Assembly (NCBI GenBank): GCA_026874595.1
Contig: CM049313.1
Location: forward strand, 36,074,159-36,138,158
Length of the DNA: 64,000 nucleotides
Reading direction: 5' to 3'
Origin: Sipunculus nudus
Lineage: Eukaryota > Annelida > Sipuncula > Golfingiida > Sipunculidae
Below, one piece after another: positions 35,795 to 46,789 of this stretch. The notes under the pieces were generated by a model. The model was not told the DNA's origin, ran no database searches, and saw only the letters and a list, made by a program, of their open reading frames with translations. Each line of letters opens with the position of its first letter. Within the stretch, counting starts at the first letter, position 1. Made by a program: the position numbers and the translations under genes.

Positions 35795-37682
35795 ATCTGG
35801 ATCAAGAAACCCCCTCACTCTCCAGAAGAGGTAACTGATGGTCCATCTGCATCAAGATACGCTCTCACTTTCCATAAAAAAAAATAACTAAAAGTTCAAC
35901 AAGATCAAGATACACTTTCACTCTTCAGAGGATAAAGCTGACGGTCCATCTGGATCAAGATACACCCACTCTCCAAAAGAAGCAACTGATGATATATCTG
36001 GATAAAGATTCATTCTCACTCTCCATAATAGGTAACTGATGGTCCATCCGTGTCGAGAGACACTCTCACTTTTCATAGGAAGTAACTGATGGTCCATTTG
36101 GGTCAAGATACACTCCGACTTCACTTTCCAGATTGAGTAACTGACGGTCCATTTGGATCAAGATACACCCACTCTCCAAAAGAAGCAACTGATGATATAT
36201 CTGGATCAAGATTCATTCTCACTCTCCATAATAGGTAACTGATGGTCCATCCGTGTCGAGATACACTCTCACTTTTCATAAGAAGTAACTGATGGTCCAT
36301 TTGGGTCAAAATACACTCCGACTTCACTTTCCAGAAGAAGTAACTGACGGTCCATTTGGGTCAAGATACACTCCGACTTCACTTTCCAGATGGAGTAACT
36401 GACGGTCCATTTGGGTCAAGATACACTCCGCCTTCACTTTCCAGATGGAGTAACTGACGGTCCATCTGGACCAAGATACACTCTCACTTTTCATATGAAA
36501 TAACTGATGGTCCGTCTGGATCAAGATACATTCTCCTTAAAAGGTAACTAACAGTCCATCTGGACCTAGATACACTCTAACTTTTCATAAGAAATAACTG
36601 ATGGTCCATTTGGGTCAAGATACACTCTCACTCTCCATAAGAGGTAACTGACGGTTCATCTGGGCCAAGACACACTCTCACTTTTCATAAGAAATAACTG
36701 ATGGTCCATTTGGGTCAAGATACATTCTCCTTAAAAGGTAACTGATGGTCCATCTGGACCTAGATACACTCTCACTTTACATAAGAAATAACTGATGGTC
36801 CATTTGGATCAAGATGCACTCTCACTTTTCATAAGAAATAACTGATGGTCCATTTGGATCAAGATACTTTCTCTTTAAAAGGTAACTGATGGTCCATCTG
36901 GACCTAGATACACTCTAACTTTTCATAAGAAATAACTGATGGTCAATTTGGATCAAGATGCACTCTCACTTTTCATAAGAAATAACTGATGGTCCATTTG
37001 GATCAAGATACATTCTCCTTAAAAGGTAACTGATGGTCCATCTGGACCTAGATACACTCTCACTTTTCATAAGAAATAACTGATGGTCCATTTGGATCAA
37101 GATGCACTCTCACTTTTCATAAGAAATAACTGATGGTCCATTTGGATCAAGATACATTCTCCTTAAAAGGTAACTGATTGTCCATCTGGACCTAGATACA
37201 CTCTCACTTTTCATAAGAAATAACTGATGGTCCATTTGGATCAAGATGCACTCTCACTTTTCATAAGAAATAACTGATGGTCCATTTGGATCAAGATACA
37301 TTCTCCTTAAAAGGTAACTGATGGTCCATCTGGACCTAGATACACTCTCACTTTTCATAAGAAATAACTGATGGTCCATTTGGATCAAGATACATTCTCC
37401 TTAAAAGGTAACTGATGGTCCATCTGGACCTAGATACACTCTCACTTTTCATAAGAAATAACTGATGGTCCATTTGGATCAAGATACATTCTCCTTAAAA
37501 GGTAACTGATGGTCCATCTGGACCTAGATACACTCTCACTTTTCATAACAAATAACTGACGGTCCATTTGGATCAAGATACACTCTCACTTTTCATAAGA
37601 AATAACTGACGGTCCATCTGGATCAAGATACACTCTCAATCTCCATAAGAGGTAACTGACGGTCGATCTGGACAAAGATATT
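35795..37682 (-). repeat. 50-bp minisatellite array, inverted segment (left palindrome arm)
   Basis: The same units run in reverse orientation (AACTGATGGTCCATCTGGAT followed by CAAGATACACTCTCAC). A ~203-bp block at about 35,918-36,120 is duplicated at 36,121-36,323. From about 36,813 to 37,300 the units form a 144-bp trimer (starts of GATGCACTCTC at 36,813, 36,957, 37,101 and 37,245), followed by 94-bp dimers to about 37,550. The outermost ~270 bp are almost identical, inverted, to 41,975-42,250. Confidence 0.93.
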
Positions 37683-37689
37683 ATCTCTC

Positions 37690-40600
37690 AGTGAGAGTGT
37701 GTCTTGGTCCTAATGGACCGTCAGTTACCTCTTATGGAAAGTGAGGGTGTATCTTGATCCAAACGGACCATCAGTTACTTCTTATGAAAAGTGAGAGAGT
37801 ATATCGTGGTCCAGATGGACCGTCAGTTACCTCTTATGGAGAGGGAGAATGTATCTTTATCCAAATGGACCATCAGTTATTTCTTATGAAAAGTGAGAGT
37901 GTGTCTTCGTCCAGATGAACCGTCAGTTACCTCTTATGGAGAGTGAGAATGTATCTTGATCCAGACGGACCATCAGTTATTTCTTATGAAAAGTGAGAGT
38001 GTGTCTTGGTCCAGATGGACCGTCAGTTACCTCTTATGGAGAGTGAGAATGTATCTTGATCCAAATGGACCATCAGTTATTTCTTATGAAAAGTGAGAGT
38101 GTGTCTTGGCCCAGATAGACCGTCAGTTACCTCTTATGGAGAGTGAGAGTGTATCTTGATCCAGACGGACCATCAGTTATTTCTTATGAAAAGTGAGAGT
38201 GCATCTTGGTCCAGATAGACCGTCAGTTACCTCTTATGGAGAGTGAGAATGTATCTTGATCCAAATGGACCATCAGTTATTTCTTATGAAAAGTGAGAGT
38301 GTGTCTTGGCCCAGATAGACCGTCAGTTACCTCTTATGGAGAGTGAGAATGTATCTTGATCCAAATGGACCATCAGTTATTTCTTATGAAAAGTGAGAGT
38401 GTGTCTTGGCCCAGATAGACCGTCAGCTACCTCTTATGGAGAGTGGGAGTGCATCTTGATCCAAATGGACCATCAGTTATTTCTTATGAAAAGTGAGAGT
38501 ATGTCTTGGTCCAAATAGACCGTCAGTTACCTCTTATGAAGAGTGAGAATGTATCTTGATCCAAATGGACCATCAGTTATTTCTTATGAAAAGTGAGAGT
38601 GTGTCTTCGTCCAGATGAACCGTCAGTCACCTCTTATCGAGAGTGAAAATGTATCTTGATCCAGACGGACCATCAGTTATTTCTTATGAAAAGTGAGAGT
38701 GTATCTAGGTCCAGATGGCCCGTCAGTTACCTTTTAAGGAGAATGTATCTTGATCCAAATGGACCATCAGTTATTTCTTATGAAAAGTGAGAGTGTGTCT
38801 TGGCCCAGATAGACCTTCAGTTACCTCTTATGGAGAGTGGGAGTGCATCTTGATCCAGACGGACCATCAGTTATTTCTTATGAAAAGTGAGAGTGTGTCT
38901 TGGTCCAGATGGACCGTCAGTTACCTCTTATGAAAAGTGAGAGTGTGTCTTGGTCCAGATGGACCGTCAGTTACCTCTTATGGAAAGTGAGAGTGTATCT
39001 TGGTCCAGATGAACCGTCAGTTACCTCTTATGGAGAGTGAGAATGTATCTTGATCCAGACGGACCATCAGTTATTTCTTATGAAAAGTGAGAGTGTGTCT
39101 TGGTCCAGATGGACCGTCAGTTACCTCTTATGGAGAGTGAGAATGTATCTTGATCCAGACGGACCATCAGTTATTTCTTATGAAAAGGGAGAGTGTGTCT
39201 TGGTCCAGATGGACCGTCAGTTACCTCTTATGGAGAGTGAGAATGTATCTTGAACCAAATGGACCATCAGTTATTTCTTATGAAAAGTGAGAGTATATCT
39301 AGGTCCAGATGGACCGTCAGTTACCACTTATGGAAAGTGAGAGTGTATCTTGGTCCAGATGGACCGTCAGTTACCTCTTATGGAGAGTGAGAATGTATCT
39401 TGATCCAGACGGACCATCAGTTATTTCTTATGAAAAGGGAGAGTGTGTCTTGGTCCAGATGGACCGTCAGTTACCTCTTATGGAGAGTGAGAATGTATCT
39501 TGAACCAAATGGACCATCAGTTACCTCTGATGAAAAGTGAGAGTGTATCTAGGTCCAGATGGACCGTCAGTTACCACTTATGGATAGTGAGAGTGTATCT
39601 TGGTCCAGATGGACCATCAGTTATTTCTTATGAAAAGGGAGAGTGTGTCTTGATCCAAACGGACCATCAGTTATTTCTTATGAAAAGTGAAAGTGTGTCT
39701 TGGTCCAAATTGACCATCAGATATTTCTTATGAAAAGTGAAATATACCTTCGTCCAAATGGACCGTCAATTAACCTTATGGAGAGTGAGAATGTAGCTTG
39801 ATCCAAATGGGGCATCAGTTACCTCTGATGAAAAGTGAGAGTGTATCTTGATCCAAATGGACCGTCAGTTACCTCTTTTGGGGAGTGAGAATGTATCTTG
39901 ATCCAAATGGACCATCACTTATTTCTTATGAAAAGTGAGAGTGTGTCTTGATCCAAACGGACCATCAGTTATTTCTTATGAAAAGTGAAAGTGTGTCTTG
40001 GTCCAGATCGACCGTCAATTACCTCTTATGGAGAGTGAGAAAGTATCTTGATCCAAATGGAGCATCAGTTACTTCTTATGAAAAGTGAGAGTGTATTTTG
40101 GTCCAGATGGACCGTCATTTACCTCTTATGGAGAGTGAGAATGTATCTTGATCCAGATGGACCAACAATAACTTCTTATGAAAATTGAGAGAGTATACCT
40201 TGGTCCAGATGGACCGTCAGTTACCTCTTATTGAGAGTGAGAATGTAGCTTGATCCAAATGGACCATCAGTTACCTATTATAAAAAGTTAGAGTGTATCT
40301 TGATCCAAATGGACCATCAGTTACCTCTTATGGAAAGTGAGAGTGTATCTTGGTCCAGATGGACCATCAGTTACCTCTTATGAAAAGTGAGAGAGTATAC
40401 CTTGGTCCAGATGGACCGTCAATTACCTCTTATGGAGAGTGAGAATGTATCTTGATCCAAATGGACCATCAGTTACCTCTTATGAAAAGTTAGAGTGTAT
40501 CTAGGTCCAGATGGACCGTCAGTTACCTCTTATGGAGAGTGAGAATGTATCTTGATCCAAATGGACCATCAGTTACCTCTTATGAAAAGTTAGAGTGTAT

Positions 40601-42660
40601 CTAGGTCCAGATGGACCGTCAGTTACCTTTTAAGGAGAATGTATCTTGATCCAGGTGGACCATCAGTTATTTCATATGAAAAGTGAGAGTGTATCTTGGT
40701 CCAGATGGACAGACAGTTACATCTTATTGAGAGTGAGAGTGTATCTTGACCCAAATGGACCATCAGTTACATCTTATGAAAAGTGAAAGTGTGTCTTGGT
40801 CCAGATGTACCGTAAGTTACCTCTTATGGAGAGTGAGAATGTATCTTGACCCAAATGGACCATCAGTTACCTCTAATGAGAAGTTAGAGTGTATCTAGGT
40901 CCAGATGGACCGTCAGTTACCTTTTAAGGAGAATGTATCTTGATCCAGACGGACCATCAGTTATTTCGTATGAAAAGTGAGAGTGTGTCTTGGTCCAGAT
41001 GGACCGTCAGTTACCTCTTATGGAGAGTGAGAATGTATCTTGATCCAAATGGACCATCAGTTACATCTTATGAAAAGTGAAAGTGTGTCTTGGTCCAGAT
41101 GTACCGTAAGTTACCTCTTATGGAGAGTGAGAATGTATCTTGACCCAAATGGACCATCAGTTACCTCTTATGAAAAGTTAGAGTGTATCTAGGTCCAGAT
41201 GGACCGTCAGTTACCTTTTAAGGAGAATGTATCTTGATTCAGACGGACCATCAGTTATTTCGTATGAAAAGTGAGAGTGTGTCTTGGTCCAGATGTACCG
41301 TAAGTAACCTCTTATGGAGAGTGAGAATGTATCTTGACCCAAATGGACCATCAGTTACCTCTTATGAAAAGTTAGAGTGTATCTAGGTCCAGATGGACCG
41401 TCAGTTACCTTTTAAGGAGAATGTATCTTGATCCAGACGGACCATCAGTTATTTCGTATGAAAAGTGAGAGTGTGTCTTGGTCCAGATGGACCGTCAGTT
41501 ACCTCTTATGGAGAGTGAGAATGTATCTTGACCCAAATGGACCATCAGTTACATCTTATGAAAAGTGAAAGTGTGTCTTGGTCCAGATGTACCGTAAGTT
41601 ACCTCTAATGGAGAGTGAAAATGTATCTTGATCCAAATCGAGCATCGGTTACCTCTTATGGAGAGTGAGAATATATCTTTATACTGATGGACCATCAGTT
41701 GCTTCTTTTGGAAAATGGGAGTGTATTTTGCTCCAGATTGACTATCAGTTACTTCTTATGGGAAATGAGAGTGTATCTTGGTCCAGATGGACCTTCAGTT
41801 ACTTCTTTTGGAAAGTGAGAGTGTATTTTTATCCATATGGATCATCAGTTACTTTATCTAGAAAGTGAAGTATGGGTGTATCTTGATCCAAATGGAGCGT
41901 CAGTTACTCCATCTGGAAAGTGAAGTCGGAGTGTATCTTGATCCTATGGATCATTAGTTACCTCTTATGGATAGTGAGAGTGTATCTCGACACGGATGGA
42001 CCATCAGTTACCTATTATGGAGAGTGAGAATGAATCTTGATCCAGATATATCATCAGTTGCTTCTTTTGGAGAGTGGGTGTATCTTGATCCAGATGGACC
42101 GTCAGCTTTATCCTCTGAAGAGTGAAAGTGTATCTTGATCTTGTTGAACTTTTAGTTATTTTTTATGGAAAGTGAGAGTGTATCTTGATGCAGATGGACC
42201 ATCAGTTACCTCTTCTGGAGAGTGAGGGGGTTTCTTGATCCAGATGGATCATCACTTGCTTCTTTTAGACAGTGAGATCGTAACGTGAACCAAATGGACT
42301 ATCAATTACTTCTTTTTAAAAGTGAGAGTATATCTTGATCCAGATGGACCATTAGTTTCTTCTTGAGGAGAGTGAGAGTGTATCTTGATCCAGATGACCA
42401 TCAATTAATTGGGTAAGCTTGATCTAGAAGGACTTTTAGCAACTTGTTCTAGAAAGTGATTATGTTTCATCAAGATGGATCATCAACTGTTTCTTCCGGA
42501 AATTGAGCGTGAGTCTTGATCTTGAAAGCCTATCAACAACATCTCTGAAAAGTGAGAGTGTATATAGATCTATAAAGATTATCGGCGACTACTTCTTGAA
42601 AGTGATGATGTGTGATCGAGGTGGCTCATCAGCTTCTTCTGTAGAGTGAAAGGGTTTCTT
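37690..42660 (+). repeat. 50-bp minisatellite array, plus-oriented segment (right palindrome arm)
   Basis: About 100 units of 50 bp (for example TGGTCCAGAT at 39,001, TGATCCAGAC at 39,051 and TGGTCCAGAT at 39,101). Two alternating types, TTACCTCTTATGGAGAGTGA and TTATTTCTTATGAAAAGTGA, make a 100-bp higher-order dimer over much of 37,900-39,500. A shorter 44-bp unit (CTTTTAAGGAGAATGTATC) recurs at 38,730 and from 40,630 to 41,430. Each unit contains the interrupted palindrome GGTCCAGATGGACC. Open frames of 60-77 codons on it are by-products. Confidence 0.94.
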
Positions 42661-42864
42661 GATGTAGCCCATACGTATACAATATTCCTGTATAAAATCC
42701 GCATGTATACATAATTGTGTTTAAATACACAGTAAGCCCTCAGTTCAAGTTGGCGGCAGTTTTTTTTTTTTTAGTAAATACAGTGGCCTAGTCACACTGT
42801 GTAATCCGAGGTGGGTGGTCATATGTTCACTGTACACATAAACTGGGAGTGAACTTATTGTGTG
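42661..42864. other. Short non-coding stretch
   Basis: Unique-looking sequence between the array and the MITE. Nothing recognised. Confidence 0.5.
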
Positions 42865-43075
42865 CAGGGGCGGATCTAGTATTTAGAGGGGTCACCCACC
42901 CAGGAGGACTAAGGACAAAACCTAAAAAAGGTCCCCAGGTCCAGAAAAGGGGGGGGGGTCCAGACCGCAAAAATTGGTCTGAACCCCTTAAAAAGATTGC
43001 GGCCACTGAAAAAGGGGTGGGAATGGGGGGGGGGGGTTCCAGAACCACTTGACCCCTCCCCTGGATCCGCATCTG
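42865..43075. mobile_element. MITE-like element A
   Basis: Terminal inverted repeats are CAGGGGCGGATCTAG at the left and CTGGATCCGCATCTG at the right (12 of 15 matching when inverted), around a 211-bp G-rich body with several poly-G runs. The flanks GTGTG and GGGTG match at four of five bases and could be a decayed 5-bp target duplication. There is no transposase, so it is non-autonomous. It shares its ends with element B at 45,809-45,936. The superfamily is not established. Confidence 0.72.
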
Positions 43076-44224
43076 GGGTGTTATATGAATATGTTTTTTT
43101 TACGGCGAGATTTCCTCTTGCAGCTTAAAGTAAATAAAGGTTAGGTGTGCATGAGATTATTTTATGGACACATTCTTTTATGCACACATTCAGCAACGAC
43201 AAGAATATATTATTATACACTTTCCTCTTATAAACAAGAACTATGTGTTCAAACTTATATATATTATAACGTATATAAATATGTGTAAACCTATTCTATA
43301 TTTATTTAAAATATGTTTTTAAGATTAAAAAAAGATATGTATTAAAATATATGTAAACAAATATATATGCATTTATGTTTTAAATTAAACAGGTACTAAT
43401 TTATAAATATGTATGCATTTTATTTAAAAATGCAGGGGTGATTGTCAGGGGGTACATCCTTGTATAGCCTTGCTAGCCTATATATATGGCTGTTTTTCAG
43501 TTTTGTTTGTCAACTCTTATCAGTAATATCATATCCTTATTTCACAAACTTGAATGAAATGTGCATTAAATTCTGAGAAGCCTACAGCCAAAATATTTAA
43601 AAAATTCATTGGTTAGCTCTTTTCATCCTGTGTCAGTGCGTGCATAAAAAGTTCCTTGCAAAGAAGGTTAAAGAAAGTTTAAGATACATTTAAAAATGAC
43701 CTAAGCTTAGTATCTTAGAAGTCATGTACGTTTATGAATATTCATAATCTAATTATACCTAATAATAAAATTAATGTTTGTCTGACAAATATAATTTTAT
43801 GTTCACCACATTATTATAATTATATGCGTACTCGGTTAGCATAACTTTACCGTAACATCATATACCATTTTACATGATTAACTTAATCATGTATACATCA
43901 CCATAATCTGGTGTTTACATAATTATACCATGATTTGCTTCTTTCTTAATCAGGATGGGCTCTATATATATATATATGTATGTATGTATGCATGTTTATA
44001 ACTTTAAATAGTAACTTTACTAAAAAAAGTAATGAACGAATTCTAGTGAATTTTTAAAGGTTAGATCCAAGACCGTTTTGGAAATAATGTACTGAATGCT
44101 GATGAACGTAACCACGTGATGAGGATGACAGGTTATAATTAAGCCTCCCATAAGCCATAAACTGTATGACGAACACTACAGTGTCTTATGTTTGATCAGG
44201 AAAAATAACCATTTTGCTCTTTGA
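43076..44224. other. AT-rich non-coding stretch
   Basis: A/T-rich throughout with a short AT/ATGT tract near 43,964-43,992 and a small hairpin ACATGATTAACTTAATCATG near 43,872. No gene seen. Confidence 0.5.
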
Positions 44225-44400
44225 GGCCCTGGTGGCCAGGTGTAAAGACTTCAAGTAAGCCCCCTATTCAGGTTTCCCCCCCCCTCATCCCACCCCCACC
44301 ACCTCGGCAATCTGCAGCGGGGATAATCTGAATTCGTTACACCGGGGTTCGAACCGGGGACCTCCTTCTCTGTATAGGCAATCGTCTTAGGGGTGTAAAA
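44225..44400 (-). mobile_element. tRNA-derived SINE fragment
   Basis: On the minus strand a tRNA-like head (about 44,392 to 44,335) carries an exact B box, GGTTCGAACCC (plus 44,345-44,355), inside a short stem CCCCGGTTCGAACCCCGG. It is followed by ATTATCCCCGCTGCAGATTG, a G-rich stretch and CTTGAAGTCTTTACACCTGG. No full cloverleaf forms. The body shares motifs with the repeat at 2,120-2,200, so both belong to one dispersed family. Confidence 0.6.
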
Positions 44401-45808
44401 AGGGTAAAATTAAGGAACAATTAAACATGTTAATTTTGGGGTAATCTTTATCGTGCCCCAAATTTGTTTGTGTTTAAATGGATCCTGGTTATTGTGAAAG
44501 AGTCATTTACTGGTATCACGGGCCGCCTTTGTTCTAGAAAGCACAGCTAACCTATGAAGGAACCATGGGATTCGTGAACTGTGATAGACTTTTTTTCTGG
44601 CTGCGCATTCACATTCCCTGCATGTGGCTCACTAAAGCTTGACCAGGATCCTGGTGGCGGTATATCTGTGGTCTCTGAATACTCTCTATTCATAACACAT
44701 TGTTTTTATGTGCATTTCCTTTTATACTCAAGTAAATTAAATTATCATTATTATTAGGTTACTGTACAAGATGAATAAATCTATACACCATTACATGTAT
44801 GTATCATCCTTGTCATGCAGTTCTCGTCATCTTCATTCAATAGACAGTGTCACCTACAGGCCAAAGACCAACCCTGTAGAAAGTCCATTGACAATAGACT
44901 CGTTGTTATTTGCATTTTACCATATATAGAGTTGCATTTAATTGGTCCTAGTTACTATTGTTTATTTTGAATAATTTCATGGGAATCATACACAAAGTTG
45001 TTTGTACATTTGTTGACGTATATCTTTATAAATAAAAACGTACTGTATAAATTATAATCTAGAGATTTCAGGGTATTTCCATGGACGTACTATACACATA
45101 TTGATAAGCCGGAGATCCGATGAGCAGGAGATGTTGATAAGGGTGGGGCAGCGGGCACTTGCTATCAACTCTGGTAAGGACAGACGAAATTAAAAAAGCT
45201 TATCTTTTTATCTAACATTTATGTGAAACAGAAATTGTAAGTGAAAGTCGAAACATATTATTTTGTTTGTTTATTATTTTTGTGCTTTTGTTTCATCAAG
45301 TTGAAGCTGGTGTTTTCGTTCCTCAATTCTCTTTCGGATATGGTTAAACTTTGTTTCATAGTTTCTTTTATTCTTTCTTTCTTTCTTTTTTTTCACCTGG
45401 TTCACTGTTCCTCCGTCCATCCGCCCGACGTCTTTGTTTATATGATTATATATACCGTTTAGGTGTTCTCTTTCGTTTTTAATTTTTAATTAGATACTTC
45501 ACAGTTCTAACCATGTTAACCATGAGAAATTAAAACACTCTACCCAGCTTTATCCCACTCCTTATATAATATATGTTTAAAGTCAAACTTTTGTGATAAG
45601 ATAATTTTGGAGGACATCTTTGAAGGCAATAATACAGTTTTGCGTGACCTTAATTTGACATATCGGATGCTACTAGTCAGACTCACAGATAAAAATAGAA
45701 GTTCTTTAATCCGGACTTGCACAATGGAGTTTAATATATATTCGCCTTTCTCACATTCCTTTGAAATACCATTTCTGTCCATTGTTTTGTACTTTTTAAC
45801 CCTAATTA
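44401..45808. other. Non-coding stretch, possible island at 44,450-44,660
   Basis: The block at 44,450-44,660 has balanced composition and a Sox/TCF-like CCTTTGTTCT (near 44,526). The remainder is AT-rich. Open frames at 45,241-45,462 and 45,540-45,842 are not recognisable proteins, and the latter runs through the poly-C of MITE B. Confidence 0.4.
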
Positions 45809-45936
45809 CAGAAGCGGATCCAGCTGGACCCCCCCCCCCCACCTCTTTTTCAGACCTGAGGACCTTTTTTTTTTAGGGTTTTCATTTGTCCTCCTGGGTT
45901 GGACCCCCCTTTTCCTAAATCCTGGATCCGCCCCTG
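45809..45936. mobile_element. MITE-like element B
   Basis: The termini CAGAAGCGGATCCAG and CTGGATCCGCCCCTG match at 13 of 15 positions when inverted, and the element is flanked by the exact 5-bp direct repeat AATTA (45,804-45,808 and 45,937-45,941). The 128-bp body has a poly-C and a poly-T run and no coding capacity. It is related by its ends to element A. Confidence 0.8.
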
Positions 45937-46389
45937 AATTAAAGTGGATTAAGCAAAGTGTGCCTCAAATTAGGAGAAAAATTCAGAATAATAAAAACAT
46001 GATGAAGACCTTTGAAAATTGAACTCCCTGAACCATAAATTAATTAAATTAAATGTCAAATTTTGTATCATTCATAATAAAACAATTATCTACTTATATT
46101 TAAAAAATGCATATGATTAAAATGTTTTTTCTTTAACTTTGGGAACATGTCATAAGTTCTTGAATTAAGATATATTTTTCTTTCAAAATTACACAAATCT
46201 CTGCAAATATTATCTGGTCCACACAGCTGCTATGGAAATTCCGATGTCAAAATTTTACAATAGAAAATCCATGTTTCATTCTGACGAAGCCATAGGTGTG
46301 TTTACCTTCAGCTCACATGCCGCTTAATTTAAACATTGACATTGATTTACCTGAACTAAATTGGGTTAAATCAATTAAATTCATAAGCA
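45937..46389. other. AT-rich stretch, nothing recognised
   Basis: No repeat or coding segment was identified. Confidence 0.5.
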
Positions 46390-46620
46390 GTTCACGCGTC
46401 CTGTAATTAATACCAGATCTGTACAGCGACCAGGGCGGTCCAGGTCAGAGGAGGCCACGCCCCCGGGCGTTGATTGGCTAATGGTCAGTGAGTGACTTCT
46501 GACCACCTGATGACGTGGTCAGTGACCTGGGGAGGTCACCGGACTGTACGATACTGCCACCTGGGTTTTGGACCTTGTACCAATGACCTCCTGAAAGTCA
46601 GGACAGGGGGAAAAATAAAA
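46390..46620. promoter_or_regulatory. Candidate regulatory island rich in nuclear-receptor half-sites
   Basis: Within about 150 bp (46,442-46,589) there are seven GGTCA/TGACC cores, four of them full AGGTCA/TGACCT hexamers. They include the palindrome GTGACCTGGGGAGGTCAC at 46,522-46,539 and the inverted pair CTGACCAC / GTGGTCAG at 46,499-46,506 and 46,515-46,522. A CCAAT-type GATTGGCTAA and a GC box lie beside them. The island is 4.9 kb downstream of the COUP-TF stop codon. Binding and function are inferred, not shown. Confidence 0.45.
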
Positions 46621-46789
46621 TATGTGATTACATTTACTAATTCTGGACAGCACTGCTCTTTGACCGTACGTTATTTTTTTTTACAAAATACCCTTTCCCT
46701 TACTGCAATTGTTTGCTTTAACACAAGTTACATATGTTGAATTTGAATAAATTTTGATTTCGAAGAGTTTTTAACTATATCTCAAGGAA

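Noticed and set aside
35190-42660. CRISPR-like array
   Set aside because: Units are contiguous with no unique spacers, and the DNA is eukaryotic.
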